Assembly: GCA_963693285.1 (NCBI GenBank) | Contig: OY848925.1 | Span: forward strand, 5,558,932-5,622,931 | Direction: 5' to 3' | Source of the DNA: Xestospongia muta | Taxonomy: Eukaryota; Porifera; Demospongiae; Haplosclerida; Petrosiidae | Length of the DNA: 64,000 nucleotides | Part shown: piece after piece, positions 55,259 through 64,000 of the stretch | How positions within the stretch are numbered: the stretch's first letter is position 1 | Layout of the letters: each line of letters begins with the position of its first letter | The notes under the pieces: generated by a model | What the model saw: only the letters and a program-made list of their open reading frames with translations | Told to the model about the DNA's origin: nothing | The model's database searches: none | Translations under genes and position numbers: made by a program

Positions 55259-57044
55259 ATGGATGAGCTCTCTGTCAAGTGATCTACCACTATTCTTTAA
55301 TGTATAATTATAATTTTAATATTATATAGCTCTAGTTTATCGGATGTTCCAGATAATCAAGAAATAATTGACAAAGCAAGTGTCTTTGATGGAGAACAAG
55401 AAGAGATTAAAGAAAGAATGATTAAGTTAGCTGCCTCTACTAACGACATTAAAACTAGACCTGATGTATTATTGGTGAGTTGACACTCAATACATTTGCT
55501 TTAGTTTAGTGAACAATGCATCTTTAAGGGACCAAGATTGCAATCAATGACTGTACAACTCCAACTTCAGCAGCAACTTGTAGAATTAGATCGTAAGTTA
55601 GATGCAAAGAAAAAAGAAGTGAAAGAAAGACAAGAAACATGTCGAATTAAATGGCATGACTTGACTAAGAGACAAAAAGAGGTAAATATTGGAAGTTTGC
55701 CAATCATCCATCTAGCATCCATATGCATCCATTCATCACTTATTCATTTATCCATCAATTCATCTATCTATCCATTTAGTTCCAAATGAAGATGCAGAAA
55801 TTCAACAGTATAATAGAAGAGGGCAAGATCATGCGATACAGAGCAATGCAAAGACAAGGAGAAGAGACAAAAGAGTTAAGAATAAAAGAAGCTGAAGCAA
55901 GCAGTATGAAAAAAGAACTAAAAGAGCTCATAGAAAAGTAAGTCCAGACATAAAGTCATAGTTGTTTAAAATTATGTTAGAAACTTTGCATTACAACAAG
56001 GCATCAAAGATCACCAGCCATATCTTGAATATTTGAAGACTGTTTACACTACAGCACCAAATGGCAAGTAGTACATTCTACATAACAAATTAAGGATTTG
56101 TGAAGTGTTTATGAGTGTCTTCTTTTTTATTATCGGCATTTCTTTTATATTAGGATACTTTGATACCAATGTTATAGCACCTGAAGCAGTTATAAAGCGA
56201 CATCATGCTATGATATTAAATGGAAAATATTTACATGATGAACTCATGTCAAAAACTGATGAGGTACCACACAATAGCCTGCATTTATTGCTTGTTTTTG
56301 AACTACTATTCTAAGTACATTGACAATACTGAACAGTATTAGCTACATGTATTTTAATTGAATTGAGTTTAGAAGTTATAAATCAACATATCACTGCTGT
56401 AGGTGATAGATGCACAGAAAGGATTAAGTGAGAGGATTCGACAACATGAACAAGAAGTGACAGTAAGTGTAATATAGTAATACTTACTGAACAAACTAGC
56501 ATGTATTATAACTGTATGTTTGATTTTAAATGTACTGCTGAAGAGACAAAGTGTCTTTCTTAGATGTCTTATAGTAAAATTGCTAAATTAAGGAAACAAC
56601 TTGAGGAATTAACAAATAAAAATATCACCAGAGAGGAACAAGTTTATAAAAAATTGGAAGTGTATAGAAGAAAGGTAATAAGTTTTGTGATAGCTAATTA
56701 TTTTTTGTTATGCTGACACTTCAGAATCAAGAGTTGTATGCTATTTTATCTGCTATTGATAATCTTAGTCTTGTTAGTAAGACTGGAGATATGACAAAAC
56801 GCAAGCAACATTCTGTTAATCCAGTAGCTGTTAAATTAAAACAAATTGAAGTAAGTTTATAATTTGAAGAGTACTCTTTTTAAATGATCACAATATTTTA
56901 TTAAAGGATTATATTCTTTACAAGACTACTGTAGTCAATCATGCTAAAATGTTAATGAGAAATGAAGTGGAAGGAAGAATAAGTACAACAACTAATTGTA
57001 TTGATTCTCAAAGTACCATTATAACTTCAGCTGGAAAAATCTGA
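55259..57044 (+). CDS. CCDC42/CFAP73-like ciliary coiled-coil protein (10 exons, 367 aa)
   Basis: Exons 55259-55278, 55330-55474, 55529-55681, 55780-55937, 55981-56063, 56154-56263, 56403-56462, 56564-56674, 56725-56850, 56907-57044 join in phase. Almost the whole protein is coiled coil. The central part has the DUF4200 layout of CCDC42, CCDC38 and CFAP73: a heptad-rich segment (LDRKLDAKKKEVKERQETCR), then FQMKMQKFNSIIEEGKIMRY and KELIEKN...YLEYLKTVY. In this family the proteins sit in the ciliary axoneme near the inner dynein arms or in sperm structures. The intron after exon 5 starts with GC (G|GCAAGT) instead of GT. The last exons lie tail to tail with the FN3 receptor gene, and exons 8-9 are copied at 61.8 kb. 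Which family member it is cannot be decided here. Confidence 0.65.
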
Positions 57045-57442
57045 TCAAAATAGCGAACAAATTAAAATAGAAATTATCATTTTTTTCCTATTAATATAAT
57101 CTCCTCAACTGATATATCAGAAATGGTTAATTATTTAGTCAAAAACATGTCATTTGTTCTGTTCTGAAAATCATACTTGTATTTTGTTATTATGTTAGGT
57201 GGAAATGCAGCCAACATAACCTTCTATCTAGTAGTAAATATTTCTGAGACAAGAAACATTGTATATATTTCAATGAGTCTTCACTAGAAATCAAAATAAA
57301 AACTGTCCTTTCCAAATGATAATGTCAAATAAAAACCTAACAAAACTATATTTTTATACTGTAAACAATAGAATTATGATATATTATGTACTACATATAC
57401 AGTATTTAATTGTAACCATGTGTCAAGAACTGTTCATACTTG

Positions 57443-60400
57443 TTAATTACTGGTATGCAGAATCTCATCATAGACCATCCTCTCATAAATGTGGTCTTCT
57501 TGAGAAGTGAGATCAGTTGGTTCTTGATTAGTTAGCTCATATAATGCTTCTTCAGGTTTACTATAAACATCATATTATAATTTTAAATCTGTCTATATTA
57601 ATATCTTACTTAGTACTTGTTTTCAAAATACTATAAGCTGGACTGGTTGTCATAGCGATATCCTCATGTGAAGTTTTCATACTACATCCATTTAATGGTC
57701 AATAAAGTTAATATATCTAATGACATACACATACCTCAATAATTGTATCTTTTTCTGTTGCCTTATTACAATCAGTACTAATATTATAATAATAATACCA
57801 GCAATAACTAATAGTAATAGCAATATTGATAATGCAGTTAGGATACTAGTAGAAGACTGACACTCTGTACATGTGGTTGTCATAGTGATAATAGGAGTAA
57901 ATCCTATAGAATAATGGCATTACATTACATAATATAATGAGTACATAGTTAGAATAATCATTATTAAATTGTAAAGATATCTTATATATGATCTTTAGTT
58001 ATAGTTATGTATAAATATATATACATAAGGTGTTGTGTTACATATAAAAATACATATAACTGTTGTCATAACTATAATAGAATCTATACAGTTTCAATAT
58101 TATTTAATGTGTGTTTTACTTGTGTTTGTTGTTGATAGTGAAGATGTAATGATTAAATTTGTTGATAAAAGCATAAAGGATGATTTTTTTGATGATGACA
58201 TCATTATTTGTGTTGGAGTGCAAGTGAATCCTATAATATAAAAAATGGGATAATAAAGTGTATCAATATATAAGTAATAGCCAAGTGGTCTAGCTTCGCT
58301 AAAGTTAAGCAACACTGAGTGGGATCATTTATATGATGGGAGACATAAGACTAGCTACTAGTTGGAACCTAGCTCTACCCCCTAAATTAACTAGTGTTAT
58401 ATTGTTTGTATAATTGATTCTAGATAAATAGATTCTTATCAAATATGTCCTACCAGGTGAAATAGGTTGGGTTCTCTCTCCCTCGCAATCAACTCCATTT
58501 ATTTCATACGTTACAGAAAGTGAAAACAAATACTGTAAGCTAGTTTGTAGTCCTCCTATTACACCTTCATTGCTACCAGCAGGAAAGATCCTGTTACCCA
58601 TATCAGATTGTCTCTTATGTTTACTAGTACTAATATAATAGACAGTATAGTGCTTGACTTCTGGAGCAGTAATAGGTTGCCACATAGCAAGTACTGTAGT
58701 GTTACTGATTTTTAAAATTGAGAATCCAGAAACTGTAGCTATAGTGGAAAGGATACAAGTTATTGAAAAGACAGACAAAAGACTTACATATGTTACTGGT
58801 AGACATTTGAGTATCACTCCATTCTCCTGGTCCTACACTGGTATATGCTCTCACTCCAATGATATAGTTAGTGTTAGGTAGTAGTCCTCCTATACTGTAT
58901 TGTGTGTTGGTTGTATTAGTCAGATTGTATGGACCATTACTGTTAGACTCTCTATAACGGATCTCATACATGATAATGACACCATTGGGTACTGTGGGTA
59001 TATTCCATGTAATGTTGATCACTTGTATCTCTGTACCACTTTGTATTAGACCAGATACCACACCAGGTTCTACAGTATATCAATAGTACATTATATATCT
59101 GTAGTAACTGACTGACCAGCTTCTCCTGTCTGTTGTATTACCTCACTACTTGCTGGTCCAGTCCCAACATCATTATATGCTATTACTGCCACAGTGTAGT
59201 TAGTGTAAGGTGTGAGTGTTATGAGGTTGTACTGTCTATTGTCTCCTCCAGTGATGTTAACTGTGTCATTGAATGTTGTATTAGTGTAGTAGAGCAAGTA
59301 CCAGTGATGGGTCCATTCTGTCCAGAACAAGGTACCTCGTCCCATGATACAGTCATAGACCTTGCCTCAACTGATGAGATAGTGATATTACTGACAGATG
59401 AAGTGGGTGCTGTAGATAATGTGAGAACAATATAATATTTGTGGATGTGAAAATGTATTATAGTTTACCAGATGAGAGTGTAGTAGTATTTCTAGTAGAA
59501 ATACTCAGGTTTATAACCTCATTACCATATATTCCATTAAGAACAACAATACAGTAAGTACCAGGATCAATACCAGTAAATGTATATGGTGATGAAATTG
59601 AATCAAAGGGTATACCAGAACCAAATTCCTTTTCACATAGTCTACAACAATAACGATAACCCTGATATGTTTGAGGAGCAAATGAAGGTGGTGTCCATGT
59701 CATAGTAATAGTGGTATTAGTAGTTGTGATGATCTCAAAGTCATCCACTCTTGGGTATGCTAAAGTATTATAAATCACATGAAGTAATCAAAGCTAACCA
59801 TTACACACTCACAGAACCAATAGCTTGTAACATTACTATAAACACTAGGTAATACAATACTATCCTCACTGCCATATGATACTATAAAGAAATTGAAAGT
59901 TTTACCAACAGCAAGTCCTGATGTTATATTCAACATTGTATTAGTGGTAGTTCCTGCACTCATAACAGAACCACTACCACTACTGAGTTGATAGAACATC
60001 TCATAGCCAAATACTCCTGACACAGAGGACCAAGAGAGTTGTACATGAGCCAGACCTATGTTCAGTCTTGTACCAGTCAAACCAGTAGGGGTATCAGCAA
60101 CTGTAACAGAGAAAATACGGATACCATCCCACTCAGTGATTTATTAACTTTTTATAGGCTGTGATGTACTACTACTATTTGTAGCATTTGGACCACTTTT
60201 TCCAGAAGAAGGACCATTAGTCACTCTGGCATTGGACACAGTACACTGGTAGGTACAAGCCTGTCCCATCCTCACTGTCACTGTCACCTGTGTAACAAAT
60301 CCTGGTCCATTCACTATCACACGAGACAGGTCACCACTAGCAATAGTGAATGGATTACTTCCATCTGTACAAGTGATATCAGTGGGTGGTCCATTAGTAA

Positions 60401-61065
60401 CATTGAAGGTAAGAGTGAAGACTGGAGGGTTAGCATGTCTTATGGAGATGAGAGAGAATTTCATAGAGGAGTCTGCATTAGGACCATCTATATAGGAGTG
60501 AGATATATTGTAACTTCATTACTACATAAACTCTGTCACTGACCATTCTGATTGTAAGCATAATTTCTGTATATTCCTACCACTAGTGTTTGGTTTACTT
60601 CATTCTCATCAGGAATGATACAGGTATATAGACCTTCATAACCTGATAGTTTAGCTTTTCTAGCCAGTGCAATCTGACCTGTGAACCTCTTAGAGAATAT
60701 TGGACTTGGTGTGTTATTATCATCAAATGCTCCAGTAAACAAAGGTACTTGAGTACCATTAGGATAATACCACAGTCCAATATTAGAACCATTATTAGCA
60801 CTTTGACACCACAAGGCATCATTAGTACCATCACCATTCCTATCATCATTAATAAACTGTCCAGCATATATCATTGAGAAATCAGGTATTATCATATTCT
60901 TAATGGGTAGATACAGTTGTACACCTGTTATTATGAAGCATATATTAATGATCACTCTAACAACAACTACTTACCATTACTAGGTCTGTTGGTAGGTGCT
61001 TGTCCATCTCCTAGTTGTACTAGTAGTAACATATAACACAATAACTTCACTAACTTCATCATCAT
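57443..61065 (-). CDS. Ig/fibronectin-III transmembrane receptor with tyrosine motifs (11 exons, one frameshift)
   Basis: Minus-strand exons: 61065-60975 (signal peptide LLCYMLLLVQLGDG), 60924-60544 (Ig-like: LWCQSANNG...GLYTC), 60487 to about 60149 (Ig-like with CTYQCTVSNA), 60100-59813, 59759-59469, 59409-59117, 59069-58788 and 58738-58454 (FN3-type domains), 57903-57735 (membrane segment LSILLLLLVIAGIIIIILVL), 57681-57610 and 57560-57443 (tail). The donor of the third exon is uncertain (60149 or about 60170; both keep phase). The tail of about 80 residues has YSIL, YELT, YERM and YDEI; YxxM binds PI3K p85 SH2 domains and YDEI resembles Src-family SH2 sites. No kinase domain. One base is missing in exon 59409-59117 near 59301, shifting the frame inside an FN3 domain; length would be about 869 aa otherwise. 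It may be a pseudogene or contain a sequence error. Confidence 0.72.
58270..58372 (+). repeat. 5S rRNA-derived sequence in receptor intron, copy 1
   Basis: Contains GTTAAGC and GATGGGAGAC (58335-58344) in the order of the 5S rRNA internal promoter, strongly decayed elsewhere. It lies in the intron between the last FN3 exon and the membrane exon, antisense to the receptor. A better-preserved copy lies at 63.66 kb. Confidence 0.55.
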
Positions 61066-61810
61066 CTTTGAGAGTTAGTGCTGATGTAATGAACTATTAA
61101 TAGAAGTACTATTTTTAGTATCACTATGAATAAAATAGATAGTGTAATCAATAACTGTTTAGATAATAGAGTGACATTTTTGTATTACCATATTAGCACG
61201 TGTTGAACACAATATGTTCAATAACATATTGTGATATGTTATAAAATAATGTCAAATTGTCCAATTAGGATCAATAGATACCTTCATTATAATAAAGTCT
61301 ATTATAGTGTTATATAATGTATTACTTTAAATGGACACATAGCATATGATCTTATATCTTTAATACTAATCCATTCTGATATTCCTATCAATTTCTGATC
61401 CTTCTCAACATCATCATCAAATGCACACTATATATGTACATACATTGGTTACCATGACGATACATGTATAAGATTATTGTATTATTTATGTAATTATTCT
61501 GTTAACACAATTTAATAGTAAACTATACAACCTCTACATACATGTACATACATTGGTTACCATGATGATACATGTATAGAGTTTATTGTATGATTTCTGC
61601 AGTTATTCTGTTAACACAATCCTTTTCTGTGAATGGCAGGGCACACTCATCTAAAATCTTATGACCACCCCTCTAGAGAGAGAGTGAGAGAGAGAGACGA
61701 AGGCCAATGATCAACTGAACTATAAAGGATCCATGTTGATGGTGCTGAGATACCAGTGTTCTTCACTCCAACTGTATATAGTACATTAATATATGAACTT
61801 TATAAAATTT
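61066..61810. other. Upstream region of receptor gene with a 108-bp direct duplication
   Basis: AT-rich. TACATTGGTTACCATGA starts at 61441 and again at 61549, each followed by the same roughly 70 bp. A (GA)n tract is at about 61676-61700. No ORF is supported. It contains the receptor promoter. Confidence 0.5.
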
Positions 61811-62002
61811 AGATGTGTACAGAAGAAAGGTAATAAGTTTTGTAATAACTAATTTATTATTATGCTGACACTTCAGAATCAAGAGTTGTATGCTATTATA
61901 TTTGCTATTGATAATCTTAGTCTTGTTTGTAAGACTGGAGATATGACAAAATACAAGCAACATTCTGTAAATCCAGTAGTTGTTAAACTAAAACAAATTG
62001 AA
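61811..62002 (+). pseudogene. Copy of CCDC42-like exons 8 (end) and 9
   Basis: Matches 56658-56850: the end of exon 8, the intron, and a full-length exon 9 (61877-62002, 126 bp, open) with its donor. Further exons are decayed. It is the left edge of a segmental duplication and has no start. Confidence 0.75.
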
Positions 62003-62809
62003 GTAAGTTTATAACTTGAAGAGTACTCTTTCAAATGATCACAATAGTTTATTGAATTATCATTTTCTTATAAAAATGTATCATCTCATTGATAATAATA
62101 TTAATTTCCCTAATAAATCAAAAGGCTAATTATTAAGTCAAACATAGAATGTGTCCTGCAACTTGTATTTATTTGTATGCTAGATAGAATTACTGCATGA
62201 CTTTGACAGCCAACAAGAAAAGATGTATATATTTATATATTTATATATTGCTGCCACTTCTATCTAGGAGTAAATTTTCTGAGACAAGATAAGCTGTATG
62301 CATTTTATAACAGGTCCTTGCTAGAAGCCAAGTAATACTTGTCCTTCTGTGATACCCTGTCTCAGTTAGTAGCTTATTAATATTCATAAGTTGGTTTTGT
62401 ATTTAAATCATTTCTTTTTGTATTTCAGTTAGTTAGTCAGATAGAGAATGAGTGAGGTTCAGTAATGACTTTCCATTTATTACTGTTATTGAGTCATTGT
62501 TTTTGTCAAGTTATAGTTGTTAGATGTTATTACCATTTATTTGTTGGACTGTGAGTCTTTGTTACGACTAATTGTGTGCCAGTCATTTAACCTTACCAAA
62601 TGATAATAACAAATTATGTATTTTAACAGGTTCTTGCTAGAAACAAAGTAACACCTGTACTTACTAAATGATAATAACAAATAAAAACCAAACAAAACTA
62701 TATTTTTATATTGTGAACAATACAATTATGATTTATTATGTGCTACATATACAGTATTTAATTGTAACCATGTGTCAAGAACTGTTCATACAACACAAGG
62801 CCTTAATTG
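62003..62809. repeat. Duplicate of the region between the convergent genes
   Basis: Partly matches 57045-57440, including the decayed last exon area of the CCDC42-like gene, with insertions. No coding sequence seen. Confidence 0.55.
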
Positions 62810-64000
62810 TTAATTACTGATGTTCAATATGTCATCATAGATTACTCTCTTATGAGTACGGTCCTGTTGAGAAGTGAGTTCAGTTGGTTCTTGATTAGTT
62901 AGCTCATATAATGCTTCTTCAGGTTTACTACAAACATGATATTTTAATTTTCAATATGTCAATATTAATAACTCACTTATTACTTGCTTTTACAATACTA
63001 TAAGCTGCACTTGTTGTCATAGCGATATCTTCATGTGATATTTTAGTACTGAACAAAAAGAGTGATTTTAATGATAGATAAAGTTAGTTTATCTAATGAC
63101 ATACTCATACCTCAATAACTGTATTTTATTATATAGTCTTAATATTATTAGTACTAATATTATAATAATAATACCAGCAATAACTAATAGTAATAACAGT
63201 ATTGATAATGCAGATAAGATACTAGTAGAAAACTGACACTCTGTACATGTGGTTGTCATAGTGATAGTAGGAGTAAACCCTATAAAATAATGACATCATC
63301 ATTACATAATATGATAACAATATAACATAAGTACATATTGTACTCATTATTAACATGTAAAGATGTTATATGATCTATAGTTATAGCTATATATATATAT
63401 AAATATATAAAATAAATTGTTGTGTTACATTTAAACATACATATAACTTTTGTCATAGCAACAATGGAATCGACATAAAATATCACTGAATTATTTATTA
63501 TATGTTTTACTTGTTGATAGTGAAGGTGTATCAGTTAGTAAAAGCATAAAAGATGATTTTGAAGACGTCATTGTTGGTATTGGATTACTAGTGAATCCTA
63601 TAATATAACAAATATGATAATAAAGTGTATCAATGTTAAGTGTATAAGTAATGCTCGGGATATCTAGCTACTTAGTTGAATGTCACTGAAGCTAAGCAAT
63701 ACTGAGTACAAACATTTATATGATGGGAGACTGCTTAGTGATCTGCTGGTGAAATATAGAAGAAACCCATACAAGGCTTTGGGCTCTTGAGTAGACTTAG
63801 CTCTAACCCCTAAATTAACTTGTGTTATATTGGTTATATAATTGACTCTAGCTAAATAGATTCCTATCAAATATGTCTTACCAAATGAGATAGGTTGGGT
63901 TTTCTCTCCTTCGTATTCAACTCCATTTATTTCATATGTTACAGAAAGTGAGAACAAATACTCTAAACTAGTTTGTAGTCCTCCTATTATACCTTCATTG
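62810..64000 (-). CDS. Second Ig/FN3 receptor copy, C-terminal part (runs off the window)
   Basis: Minus-strand exons: 64000-63882 (FN3 end, partial), 63279-63111 (membrane segment), 63048-62977 and 62927-62810 (tail), each of the same length and phase as in the first copy, with no stop. The tail keeps YSIV, YELT and YDDI but the YERM motif has become HKRV, so the PI3K-type site is lost. The intron before the membrane exon also carries the 5S-derived sequence. It is an intact-looking tandem paralogue whose body lies beyond 64 kb. Confidence 0.75.
63655..63765 (+). repeat. 5S rRNA-derived sequence in receptor intron, copy 2
   Basis: GAAGCTAAGC at 63688-63697 and GATGGGAGAC at 63722-63731 match the 5S rRNA internal promoter boxes A and C, 34 bp apart from start to start as in 5S genes. 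The rest is diverged, so it is a 5S pseudogene or the head of a 5S-derived SINE. Confidence 0.65.

Noticed and set aside
58654..58881. Plus-strand ORF of 75 codons
   Set aside because: Antisense of receptor exons 7 and 8.
59133..59435. Plus-strand ORF of 100 codons
   Set aside because: Antisense of an FN3 exon of the receptor.
1..64000. tRNA genes
   Set aside because: I saw no cloverleaf or box A/B pair that I could support by eye; a tRNA search program would be decisive.

Overview
The window looks like nuclear DNA of an early-branching animal, most likely a demosponge close to Amphimedon. This rests on inference: AT-rich sequence, very short introns (about 50 bp) with GT-AG ends, tightly packed animal genes (ZW10, DZANK1, CRLS1, a CCDC42/CFAP73-type ciliary protein), Death/CARD and LRR genes, and an Ig/FN3 receptor. 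No bacterial features are seen.

Region 1 (1-10.75 kb) is compact single-copy sequence. ZW10 (minus, cut by the window edge) and DZANK1 (plus, 16 exons, 744 aa) are divergent and share a 105-bp promoter with a perfect RFX X-box. Cardiolipin synthase CRLS1 (minus, 7 exons), a secreted saposin-B protein (minus, 7 exons) and an unknown secreted 511-aa protein (plus, 3 exons) follow. Tandem repeats separate DZANK1 from CRLS1.

Region 2 (about 10.9-50.6 kb) is the unusual part. It is a recombining array built around a small three-exon gene family. Exon 1 encodes a nearly invariant signal peptide. Exons 2 and 3 encode a short, divergent, cysteine-rich mature part. I count eight copies with open frames and seven broken ones, plus stray third exons. 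Most have a TATATAAAG box 79-92 bp before the ATG and an upstream pair of about 170-bp modules. Fragments of an LRR-gene exon travel antisense inside the repeat units. The array has been invaded by a TTAA-target foldback transposon with a P2X7-tail-like relic (16.1-17.8 kb), by an intact Ty3/gypsy retrotransposon with matching LTRs (32.4-36.9 kb), and by an island carrying an intronless DUF1647-type glycosyltransferase-like gene (25.2-26.1 kb).

Region 3 (36.9-40.7 and 50.6-55 kb) holds duplicated, damaged coiled-coil/LRR genes next to CARD and Death-domain exons. One block (peptide gene + LRR gene + CARD exon) exists twice, so the secreted peptides and the innate-immune-type genes have been copied together.

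Region 4 (55.2-64 kb) holds a ciliary coiled-coil gene (plus) convergent with an Ig/FN3 transmembrane receptor with tyrosine motifs in its tail (minus). Their 3' halves are duplicated at 61.8-64 kb, where a second receptor copy runs off the window.

The main candidate for an undescribed system is the secreted Cys-rich peptide family: constant signal, variable mature exons, shared promoter modules, tandem amplification beside Death/CARD/LRR genes. Defence, venom-like or signalling roles are possible; none is shown by the sequence.
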